Assembly (NCBI GenBank): GCA_902729315.2
Contig: LR746272.1
Span: 1,736,001-1,800,000, forward strand
From: Spirodela intermedia
Taxonomy: Eukaryota > Streptophyta > Magnoliopsida > Alismatales > Araceae
Reading direction: 5' to 3'
Length of the DNA: 64,000 bases
The position numbers and the translations under genes were made by a program. Positions 1 to 12,500 of the stretch are shown in pieces. The notes under the pieces were generated by a model that worked only from the letters and a program-made list of their open reading frames with translations, had not been told where the DNA came from and searched no databases. Each line of letters starts with the position of its first letter. Within the stretch, counting starts at the first letter, position 1.

Positions 1-548
1 GTGCGTTTTATTATACATTTTCAATCCACAATAGCCAGCATTGTATTTTGAGAGGGAACACCATTGCACGCCCTATTTACCTGAAGATGTGTTGCGACCG
101 ATTCAATGTACATTTTATATGGTTCAGTATCCAAAGGCTTGTGTGCTATTGGCCACCTTACCAGCTGTATTTTACTTATAACTTCTGAACTTAGTTCCTT
201 GATCGGTATATGGGTTCATTCTATATGGGGCTATTGTTGCTGTTTTGGTAGCCAAAAAAAGTCGAAAATGGTTCCTATATTTAACTTTCTATCAATGCTG
301 GATTTTGCCTTGTCCTCAAAAATCGTTGGCTTGCTAAGACTCTTGCCTTGAAACATTGATGTCTCCACGTTCAGCTGGGTAGAGATGGTACAGGATAGGT
401 TGCAGGTGATTTTTTCTCAATGGGATTTACCCTTAGCTGGCATGGCTTCTAAGTATGCTTCTATATTCATCGTTATACCATTGGTGTTTGTAAATTACTA
501 GTTTATTTTGTTTATTATGTATCTTTGAAATCAATTTTTCTTTCTCAG
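1..548 (+). other. MED23 intron (partial)
   Basis: AT-rich, non-coding sequence that ends in a pyrimidine tract and CAG at 546-548, directly before the first visible MED23 exon. No conserved MED23 residues appear in any frame, so I read it as the 3' part of an intron. Confidence 0.7.
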
Positions 549-3500
549 GTGAGCGTGTTGACTTCATGAATTTAGATGACAGATCGATGGGAATGTTTTG
601 GGTTCTCTCATTTACCATGGCTCAGCCTGCTTGTGATGCGGTGGTTAATTGGTTGACCTCTCTTGGCGTTGTTGAGTTGCCGCAAGGGCCTAATGTGCAA
701 TCTGGAGAGAAGATGATGATGATGCGCGAAACATGTCCTCTTCCAATGCTATTACTTTCTGGTTTATCGTTAAATTTATGTTTGAAACTGGCGTTTCAAC
801 TCGAGGAGACTATATTTCTCGGTCAGGTACTTTTTACTCTCAGTTTTCAGGAATTAGTGCACCAGGTATGCTGGATACTCATATGGTGCCTCTTGACACT
901 AGATCAATTTAATGGTAAAGCTGAGAATTGAGGGTTACAACACAGTTATTTCTGAAATTTTGATTAGATTACATTTGCCTCTTCCAATTTGATTGATCCC
1001 AATGACTGTGAATTGTGAACCTGGTGGTGATACCTTTTTAACCATATGGTATTGCTGGCGTTGGAATATTCTAATGCTTTTAAGTGTTCCTTTGACAGTG
1101 AAACTAATTTTAAAATCCTGACAAAAAAAATTTGCCAGCTCCACCATTCTTTTAAGGTTAACTGACACAATCTCTTACATGTCTCCAAGGCACAAAAAAC
1201 GAGTTGGACTTGATTGAAGATTTGAAACATAGACTGACTTGGTCTGGCACAAATTTAATCTATGACCGAAACTCTTTTAACAAATTATAAATTCAATTAC
1301 GATATTTTCACTGTGGGACTTGGCTGATTGTAACATGTTATTAAAACTTGAATCTTGAAAAACTGATACAAGTCAAATGAGGCGAACCTAATCAGACCTA
1401 ATCAACAAACCCTTGTCCGAAGGTTATTTTACAGAAATAAAATTTGTATTAATTGGTATAATAGCAGTAGTTATTATCTCATTGATTCGTATTGTCATAA
1501 TCTTGCTGGTTATCAGAGCATATCTACTAGTATTTTGGTTGTGGTTCAAATAATTTTTATCACTCACATGATTTGCAGGTTATTCCTAGCATTGCTATGG
1601 TTGAAACGTATGTCAGATTGCTTTTGATCGCTCCTCACTCATTATTTCGTCCTCATTTCACGGTAATTACTGATTGCTTAATCCAATCTGCATATTTTAC
1701 GTGCTGATGTTCTGATCCGATATATGAAATTGTCCAAAAGCATAAGCATAAATATGTTTTCTTTCTATATTTTTCTATCATTTATCTATATGCATGTATA
1801 AATAAACAGCACGGTCAAGATTCTGTCGTTTTTGGAGCAGTTGCCAACTATCACTTCTCAGAAGAATTACTTTGTTTGTTAGAAACATGAATGCGGATGC
1901 TACATAGTTTCATGGGAAGAAAACGTTCCTGGTTTGGCCAGCGATAATATTCGGTAGTTTATATCTTTTTTAACTCAAGAGGATGTCTCTTTAAACTTTA
2001 ATCTTAATGGCGTTTCACAAATGCCGTGAATACAACTAGTTGGTAAGCATTTCCTTGATCAAATATCGTTAATCGCTGTGGCTAGGTAAACCATTTTAAG
2101 ATTAAAAGAGTATCCAGGCTAATTCACTTTAAATAGGAGTCACATGCAAGCTTGAGATTTCAGGAGTCCATGCCTTCTCTTTAATACGATTTTGGAATCA
2201 GAGAACAGAGTTCAGTGGAGTCAATAAAAAATTTAGCTAGGCATAGGAGATCATTTGGATTGTGTCAGGTTATCAACCTATTGATTGGCCTTATAGGTTT
2301 ATTGGAATTACATTCTGTCTTTGTCATAGTGAGCATTAAAAATTTTATAATTCATAATTTTCCCCTGGTTTCCAATATTTTTATTGCTTCGTCAATGTTT
2401 AAATTAATACTGTCGAAGAGACCTCCCCTTCTTTATTGGGTATTCATGCCAAATACCCAGAAACCAAGATCTTGTTCATTTTTCTTTGCTTTTCGTCCTT
2501 ATATTTTTTCCTGATTTAAATACACCTGGGGTTTTGTGACATGTCGTCACAATCGATTTCAATGGGACAAAGCCTTAACATTTGGTCCATATGTTGAGCG
2601 ACATTCCTTTCTTCTTTATTGTTTGAAGATTTTCGTTCATGAAAATGTTGGGTTCATTTCATGTCGTGTAAATGTTCTCCTAAAGTCTGATGCATTGGTC
2701 ATGGATTCTTATATGGCTATACGTCATATTAAAATGGATTGAGATACATTCCTTTCTTCTTTATTGTTTGAAAAATTTCGCTCTTGAAAATGTTGGGTAC
2801 GTGCCATGTAAATGTTCTCCTAAAGTCATGTAAACGTTGGAAATTTTACATGCCATGTAAATGTTCTCCTAAAGTCTGATGCATTGCTCATGGATTCTTT
2901 TATGGCTAAACATCACGTTAGAATGGCTTGTCCTCTTCACTTTTAATCTGGTCTTCTAAGAAATTATGGGTTGAAGCAATTCTCATTCTTTTCTATGTTA
3001 TTAATTGAATGCGTCTCGCGTGATTGAGGACAAGTTATTTCTCTCCTTTGTCCGGGGGCTGCCCTTTTAACTCTTCATCATTTCTTTTTATGACGTGTTT
3101 ACTTTCTTCATTGGCTTTATCATGATTTCCTAAACATGATATCCGAGTTGATAAAAGGATATTTTTTAGGTTATTGTCCCACAGTTGTTCCTAGTGCCTA
3201 TTCACTGTCAAACGTAAGATGTCTCAATTGATAAATATAATACAGGATTATCAGAGAAAGGCTTCGCTTTTACCTACGGTACAGACTATCACGAAACTTG
3301 TTCCCGTGGTGAAATGTAGATAATGTTTTCTTGAATATGATTTATAAGAAGTTTATATCTAGTGTTATCACGAGAACATTATACAGCCTAAAGAAATCCC
3401 TTAAGACTTGGTTTAAAAGTTCAAACCAGTTGTGACTCACTTTGGGTGTAAACAAAGTAATGCTGTCACACCTTGTTTGTGAAGTGGGAAATCACCGTTT

Positions 3501-6500
3501 TAATTGTCTACGTGCATGACATGGTGATTATATATCATAATACTGAGAATATTAATTTATTAATTGCCAAGCTGGGCTATGAAATTTGAAATAAAAGATT
3601 TTGGCTGGCTCCGGTACTTCTTGGTTGCAAGGTTGCCAGGTTCGAGAGTGGTATTTATATTTATTTGAGAAAATATACTCTTGACTCTTTGAAATAATCA
3701 TGAAATATGGAGCGTAAAGTTGTTCTAACTGCTATTGAGTTTAACAGTGATTTGAGTGGACGAAAGCGGGAGCTTTTACCAAGGCTGATGAGGGGAGGTG
3801 TCAGCATCTTGAGGGAAAGTTATTATATTTAGTTTTTACTGGACGAAGGTCTCCAGGTTAAGGGATGTGCTAATGCTAACTAGGTGTGATCTCATGACTA
3901 AATGTAGCATGATTCTGGACCCATTTAAGAGCCAATCTTCTAACTTGGACAAGCAGAAAGAAGATTGTGTATCCGAAGTCAAATGCTGAAATATAACACG
4001 TGTTGATGACTCATGATTTCATAGAGCTTCTTTAGTTGAAAGTTTTTCTATAAAGATTTGGGCATAAATGCTGAACTCCCATTGAAGTTGCTAACAGCAT
4101 CTCCGATATGGTTGTGCAACGTCCTCATACTAATCATATTGAATTTGATTTCCATTTCATCAGGGTTAAGCAAAAGATGGACGAGCTTTCTCTCTTTTAT
4201 TCATTTTAAAAACCTTATTAGATGTCTTCATTAATATACGATTCAAGCATCAGTTGACCTTAATATTGAGCAAGTTAATTGTGAAGAACACCTTGGTTAG
4301 CTCGAGGCAAACCATTGGAATGATCAGCCCATAGATTATTGTGTATACCTAATACTTCTGATCCAATTTTTTCGGATTATACTTATGGATTCTGTATATT
4401 GTAGGGGTATAGTTGTCTTTTAGATTTTCATCTGATATTAATGTCCTAGATGGAAATTGTGAAATATTAAGCCACAACTCTTTCCTTTTTCTTGTTCGAA
4501 GATTTATCAATTGTTAAATGAATGTAATCTTATAGTTCTGATTATAATTATAAACATTATCAATATAGATTATAATGTAACCTTTTGTACTTTGAATTAT
4601 TCAAAGATGACATTAGTAGTAAACTTCTATTTCATGAATGGCAAATGATTCGAATTTTGGGTTCACCTCATCAAAGTACATCAGATGAAGTCTATCCAAA
4701 GTCTGTGCAATAATGTCCATTTGAGAATGGGCGTAGAAAAAATCCAAGTTGGAGATTGAATGAGGTTCATTGAAGTGTCCTAGGATTGAAACTCATTTGA
4801 AAATAGTAGTAGCCTTCTGGGGTCATCAGCTGTCTAACAGTTCCCTGTTACCAGGGTTCCCTCCATTTACCTCTTTTTCTGGTTTCGAATATCTTTGTTC
4901 ACGTCTGCTTTTCATTCTGGTAATGGTTCCCTTACCCTTTTGGCTAAAGGCAACAATAGCGGAGGCTTTGTTTGGAGCCGCTTCTCAATTTTATTTTTTT
5001 TGTGAAAGATCACTAGAGGTCTGACTTAGGCTAGCCTATATTCATATTTCATGTGCGTTAACATTGTCTACTGTTCTGCAAAAGTTAAGTGATTCAATGG
5101 TGGATCAATATTGACTGTCCTTTGCACATTACCATTGGAGCCAGTTCTGGCTGCCGGAGAACAAGCACATCTGTCCATCACAGAAGAAGGGGGACATTAT
5201 GAAGTTTTTCTGAAGTGGTGGCAGTAACTCATTGAATAAAAATATATTTTTACTGGGAAGATAAGTTCATGATCTACCTGAATCGTCTATTGCTTGAGGA
5301 CATTGTTGCTTTAGCACATGTTTCATCTTAATGACAGTGAAAATGAATCCTCACGTGCTTTATCATCTTTTACCTTTCTTGTTTCGATTTTCTTCAAAGG
5401 TTGCACGGGAAAAAAATAATTTAGCGATCACTTGTTTTTATTTCCGGAATTTGTCTTTTCCCTTTAATGCAGTTGTTATTATGTCATATTTTGCAGACTT
5501 TGACGCAGAGATTCCCTACCATATTGACCAAGACAGGTGTAACTTTATTGCTGTTGGAAATATTGAACTACCGTTTACTTCCTTTGTACAGGTTTATCAT
5601 GCTTTTGCACTCTTGTTGAATCTTTACAGTATTAGTTAGCCGTTTTGATGAAGTAATAGAATTAGGATGTACAGTAACCTTCTTTGCTTGAATTATTCTC
5701 AGTTCTGTTTTTGGATGACAATAGATTACCTGGTGCTTGTGCTTTTTGCACTTTATCTTGTATTAAACTTCTTCTGAGGTGATGTTGTGATGGTAACCAC
5801 TGTTGTTGTGGAACATGACATCCATATTTTTATATGATCAGTGGACAAGTAAAGCTTCAGCACTGAGGCTTGTATTGAAGAACTCCACTACGATGTTTAT
5901 CTCAAGTATGTTGGTTTAAGTAATGGAGAAAACATGACCATATGAAGAATTGGTCTTCATGTCTGAGAAACATGTTTATCATGCTCCACTCCTATGAATG
6001 ATTGAGCAATTTTAAGCCTGGCCTGAGACTAAGTCTTTGATCAGAAGAAAGAGGAGAAGGAAGTATTATGAAAGAAAAAAGGAAGATGAAAATGAGCAAA
6101 AATGTAGAACAACCTTTATTTTGTGAAGGTGTTAAACACCTCAGTTCATATTGGTAATTAATTGTTAATCACAGCCACATTCAGAAACAAAATGGGTAAG
6201 TTTTCCTTATTACTGAGGTACTGAGATTCATTGTAGACCACATTGAGCTAGTGACATCATTATGGTCTTGGATCCTTGACCTATGCGTCCTTCTAGGATA
6301 TAATGGCAGGGTCTTGAGAATAGACATGAGAATCAGACCAAATCTAGTAAGCACTGGCTGATCATTTTTTTGGGTGGGGAGGAATCCAATCATGTCCTGG
6401 TTATGTCAAAAATATCATTTAGTCGGTCCAAATCAGCCTTGTTTATGGGCTGAAGTGACGAGAAACTAGTTAATTCTGGAGATATTGATGAGTTTTCTAC

Positions 6501-9500
6501 CCAGTATGGCACTATCTGACCTGAATCAGCCAGTTTTTGAAAACAATGCTGCTATGTGAGGAAGAATATTGAAGCATCGCTAGCCAAGAAAGGGTGGAGG
6601 AAGAAGAAAGAGAACCCATTCAATTCGTTGTTATTCATGGCAGGTTGCCACCAACTACTATATCTCTGGGCCTCATGCCGCTATCTTTGATTGACAGCAC
6701 GTGACCATTTTACAGTCTATTTAGAAGAAGACCAATTTTAATATTTGTTGCATTTATTACGTTTTTCAATAATCGTCGTTAGATATTTTTGAAGAATGCC
6801 ACTGTTGCCTTCTTTTCGTTTTTCTTCTTGAATTTTCTTTTGCTTCAGGTTGGGCTATTTGATTGATCCGATCTCCTCTTGGGTTGGATTGGACTAGGCC
6901 AATTCTGCTGTTAAAGACAGCTGATGTTTGACTGGATTTTGAATTTCTTAGCACTTTCTCAGTGAGGAAGACATGAATAATGAAATAATAAAATTCTAAT
7001 TTGGTTTTTATCTCAATCTTCTGTGAGGGCATCCACTTTTTCTATTTAGCATTGATATGATGTGGTACTATTTAGCCTACCTCGCTTCTTCTTCTCCCAT
7101 TGACCAGATCTACTTAGAACACATGACCTTGCTGAAAAATTCTCAATGCTGACTAATCTGTCAGATCGTCAACCTCGTCCCCACATTATTCCAGGTCAGT
7201 ACGCACTATGCCAAGAAGAGATTAATTCCCTGGGTTATCCATTCCAAACAACACAATATATACTGGTTTCTGGGCATTTTTAAGTTTTGAGAGATGTATT
7301 GACCAGGCTTTATCGAATTCAGATTTAGATCTGGGGTGCACCGATCAAGTAACGTGATCCAAACCTCATTAATCTCTGTTTGGGTCACTTGGTGATGATG
7401 AACTTAAGTACAGGAGAATGGTGACTTTAAACATCAAGAGGGGGAGGAGTAGATTTGAAACTCAAAATCGTTACTCATGCAAAGCATAAGAATTGACCCT
7501 TTAAAGGATAGTCATTCAACTACAGGGGATAATGCTAATAAAAAACACAATCAGATTGTCGAGATGCTGAAATAACCATTGATTCTGCTGGATGTTAATA
7601 TTGCCCGTTTGGTGATCTCTATCAGCCAATCCATCCAGAGTCAGGCAGTTCCTGGAGGCCTTAGCTTTTAAATCTGGCTTGATGTTGGGGGATTTGTTGA
7701 AAAAACATTATCAACCTCTACCTCATTAGAAAAGAAAGGTCATTATCTTTTGATTCGAATCTAGATTTCAATAGGTTGATTGATAGTAGCGAGGAAGAAC
7801 TCCTCCAGGCAGCGCACTGCGCCCATGGCAACAGATGGTCCCTCATCGCCCACCTCTTTCCTGGCTGCACCGACAATGCTGTCAAGAACCACTGGTGCGT
7901 CATCTATGCCAGGCATTGCCGCTGCCACCAGGATCCATCCTCCGTCCAGAACCAGCCTATTCCTGGAGGAGGAAGCTTTTAAATCTGGCTTGATGTTGGG
8001 AGATTTGTTGAAAAAACATTATCAACCTCTACCTCATTAGAAAAGAAGATCATTCTATGTTGATTCCAATCTGGATTTCAATAGACTGATTGATAGTAGC
8101 ACTTTTAGTGGGAAAACTGGATGATATGGATTTGGAGAGTATCTATGCTTCTTGTTTTGAATCAAAGTCGCTGATGATATCACTCTATTCCTGTCTTTTA
8201 CGCTGTTATCTAAGAGTACCACCGATAAATAAGTTTTCACTGGAAATGATAAACTCTGCACTCGGACATCGTCCCGTGATGCAAGCACTTCTGGTCTGTC
8301 CCTGTATTAGCCACAGCCTATTTGTCTTAGTTTGCTTGGAATCCTATAAACCTCTCTTGCAATAAGATCAGCCTTTTTATCATAGTATTCAGGGAGATTC
8401 ATATCATTGGCATATGTAGTTTTATGAGCCTCAGATTATCTAATCCCATTCTAGATATATCTGAGGATTTCAAAATCTGAACAACGAAAAGCTAAGAATG
8501 TTCTCCTTGCTCGAGCCCAAGGTGAGTATATCAGCAAAAAATTTACTGGTGGGTACAGATTCGTATCCATAAATATCTACTTGGTGCATGAATATTATCG
8601 TGTGGAATCACAATGGTTTTTTGATGATGAGGCTAATAACTTTTATTTAGATCCCTTAGTGGATAAATCACAAAAGTACAGTTCATGTTTACCGGCATCT
8701 GACTGCATTGACTAACCATTTATAATGGGTGCTGTCTCAACTTTTTACCGTCAGGACTTGCTGTTATGCGTCATCGGCCATTTGGTTCCTGTTACTGAGT
8801 GCTCCAAGTTGAGCTTTAATATGATTGCTGATGTTTAAATAGTAGGTTTCAGCAAATAGCATATCTGTATGCAAGACTATCACGCTTTAAATATTTAAAA
8901 AATAGCACATGCTTTCAATAGCATCTCTCTTAAGATACCATGAACATTTTGGATTGGGACTTTTGTTGGGGCCCGTGCTATAAGTTTTCTGATCATCAGT
9001 AGAGATATTGATGCTCAGTTCCGCTAACATAGATAATCCAACTGCAGATCAATGATCGATATGATGCCATTGAAATTTTTTAGCATTTTTTATTTTGTTG
9101 ATATTTAAAATTTTTCCTTATTGATCAAACGACACACGTTTCTTCTGCATTTTTGTAGGTTTCATGGGAAAAGCAAAGCATTGATGTATGATGTGACTAA
9201 GATAACCTCTGTAATCAAAGGAAAACGTGGTGATCATCGTGTTTTCAGATTAGCTGAGAATTTGTGTATGAACCTGATTCTTTCCATTCGGGACTTCTTT
9301 CTTGTGAAGAAGGAATTGAAGGTTGGCATGGTCTTTGCTAGAAGTCAAACACATAATTCAGACATTTGTAGCCTTATTTCTTACTATTTTTTGTTTTTGA
9401 TTTTTCTATCAGGGTCCCACCGAGTTTACTGAAACACTTAATAGGATAACAATAATTAGTTTGGCTATTACCATCAAAACCCGTGGAATTGCCGAAGTAG

Positions 9501-12500
9501 ATCAAATGCTCTACCTACAACCCTTGCTAGAGCAGATAATGACAACATGTCAGCATACATGGTCAGACAAAACAATGCGACATTTCCCTCCGCTTATTCG
9601 CGATTTTTTAATGGGCAGGATGAATAAAAGGCTTCAAGCAATACAGGCATGGCAACAGGTAGGTTTCATTATTTGGTCCTTTTGTTTCTCGCGAACAGCT
9701 CTTGTTTTTTTCTGTTGTCCAGTGAAACACAGGCTCTGCGGTAAAAAATGTGTTGGTGGGACACCATGTAAGCGAATTTAAATGTTCTCTTCTGAATGCT
9801 TAATTGTCCAAGTATTTTTTTGAAAAAAATGACATTTATTTGTTTTGTCACCATTATTGTTCAAGATCTGTCTAGGGACAGTAAATGCGTACATCAGTGG
9901 ATTTTTTATAATGGGCAGAAATGTCGAAAATAGGTATTGTAGTGTTTGGGCATAATAATTCAGGTTTTTAGTCTGCTCTACGTTTTGGTACTTTGGTTCA
10001 CCCTTCCCTGACCTGTTACAGTAGTGAAAAAAATAAAATAAAATTTGGAGAAATATTTCATTTTTTTAGTATTTTTTGGGTGAAAATTGATTCCCATGGT
10101 TTCACATGCACGAAACTTCAAAGAGCAAACATGCTCATTTATTCACAGATGTATCATGGAGAACTGTCTCTAAGAATATGGTTACCTTCAATTGAATAGT
10201 GTAGGGATTATTTGTTAGAAGTCTAATTATTTTTCATTAAAAATTCATATGGATCCAAACCACAGTGATGAAGTGGCTCTATGAGTGAGAAGTTGCCATT
10301 GATTACGCGAACAACAGATCTGTCTTATAAGATCCATTCGATGCACAAAATTCATTTGAACTATGATGTATACTGCGAGACGAGAAATGAGAAGCACTAA
10401 ATCATTGACGCCTCTAATGTGGAATTGAAATCTATTTGTGGAGACATCCTTCTGTCACATTAACATATTTGATAGTGAGCATGACCTAAAATTTTGTAGT
10501 ATCTTCCAGCTGTTTATGTGTGAAGTTGTAGTATCTGCCAATTGATGAATACTTGTTTATGTGCCAAGCGGAAGGTCTTGAAATAGTTAAGATTAATAAT
10601 CTGATAACTTCTGAGGTTCACTTGTCCGTGTTTAAACTGTGTATAGAGTTTTTCTCTAAAGGAAAAGCACAAGTCAAATAAAATGCTTGCAGATAAAAGT
10701 ACTATCACATCTCTCTTGTTGTTATAGTAAATGTGTAACGAAGGCCACGGTTAAGAATGTTTCTCGTCTAGATGAAGTTGCTGTTCGTCACCAGCTATAT
10801 TGAATTGCCTGTCACGCATTAGAGATTTCTCTTTGTCTTCAGTGTGAACTCAAGGCCAAGTCATTTATAGACTACAATATAAATGTGCATAAGGTCACTC
10901 AGGCCCAGCACAAAGATGCTGTTCAACGCCTTGAAGATTAATTTGCGTATGAATTTCTTTTTTAGTTGAATAACCCTTCCTTAAAGGGTGAATCTAATAT
11001 TTCTTCAGGTCGTTCTATAAGTTTCAATTTCCGCTTTTCCTTTAGGTTTCCTTTTAGAACAGGCCTCTTTTATTTATAGAGAGGTCTGATCCTATTCTAT
11101 TTGGTTTTTGTGAGAATTATACGAAGAGTAGAGAGGTCATCTCCTCTTCTTATTGTACGTAGGCCGACCCTTCTTCAGGACTTCTGTTTGCCATTACACT
11201 ACTTCCCTACCGGCAGTGTCTTTAACTCATTATCCTGATAGCTGTGATGGAGTTCATCCTTGTCCTTCTCCAGGTTCCTGTTATTCAAAATAATGTTTGG
11301 CAAACCATCTTGAGAAGCATGTTCCCCTAAGATGAAACACTGCCATAACTGTATGACAGAATAGGATGTTGATTATATATTCTAGATTTGAGCTCGGCAT
11401 GAAGTAATAGTGAAAAACTTGCTTGGATGGCCTTGATGACTTTTAAGGTCAAATTTGCAGATTAATGAAGCTGTACTTTATTCATTTGGCTTCTTATGCT
11501 TTCCTGACCCAACTGCAGTAAGTCACTTCACTCTATCTGAACCTAATATTTTCTTGCTGCAGGCAGAAACAACAGTTATTAATCAATGTAAACAGTTGCT
11601 TTCACCGACAGCTGATCCCACATACGTCATGACATACATCAATCATAGTTTTCCTCAGCACCGTCAATACCTTTGTGCTGGTGCCTGGATGCTGATGAGC
11701 GGTCATCCTGAGAGTATTAACAATACAAATCTTGTATGGCAATATTGTTTTATCTTCTTTGTCTCTTATGTCTTGGTCAGTAGAAAATATCTTTTCATGT
11801 TGCGTGGCATATCATCCTAGAATTTCATTATGATGCCTATTTTATGTAGGGACGTGTCCTACGAGAATTTTCTCCAGAAGAGGTTACATCAAACATTTAT
11901 ACTATGGTAGATGTTCTTCTTCACAATATACAGGTTGAGCTGCAGCACGGACTTCCTATACAGGTATTGGTGCTTTATCAGTAGTAATTCTATTCAAAGT
12001 TTTATGAGAATTGTGTCAGATTTCTGTTCTATATAGTTCGTTTTCTACATAAAATATCCCCTGCCTTTTGGAGCATCGTCCTTACTGTCAGTATCATTTT
12101 CAGCATTCCTTCTGGATTGATTATGGAATTGTTGCCATCCTGACAAAGAGGAAAATAAGACTAGTGATCTGACCATGAATTGGAAAAAACATTTGATTGA
12201 TTCAAGAGTGAGGGTGGGATACAACCCAGTGAAAGAAAGGGGGGTACGCGCTTGAGATCTGGGTCAATGAAATAGTTGGCCATATGTATTCTCATGGCAA
12301 TTTACAGCTCACAACACGGAAAATCGGCCTTGGTGAGGGTCAGATTTGGTCGAATGAGCTTGAGGATATTATTTCAAAGCATGCATGGTTTTCTGTAGTC
12401 AGATATACATCCTTAATAGCCGGGTGCTCTGCATGTTCTCTTCTTGCCTTGAGCATATTTTTAGAAGAAATTATAAACATGCGGCTGGTAAGGCTTACAA

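Noticed and set aside
1809-1900. Candidate MED23 exon after the HSLFRPHFT exon
   Set aside because: It follows a CAG, but its frames do not match MED23. The real next exon is at 5,497-5,591, which matches the family and keeps phase.
10850-11000. Possible gypsy-type integrase end ([18 protein letters not shown])
   Set aside because: Only a weak likeness to the AxxFxxxxxxxHKxIxxxxxKYK segment over about 40 residues, with no other gypsy motif nearby. Not enough to annotate without a search.
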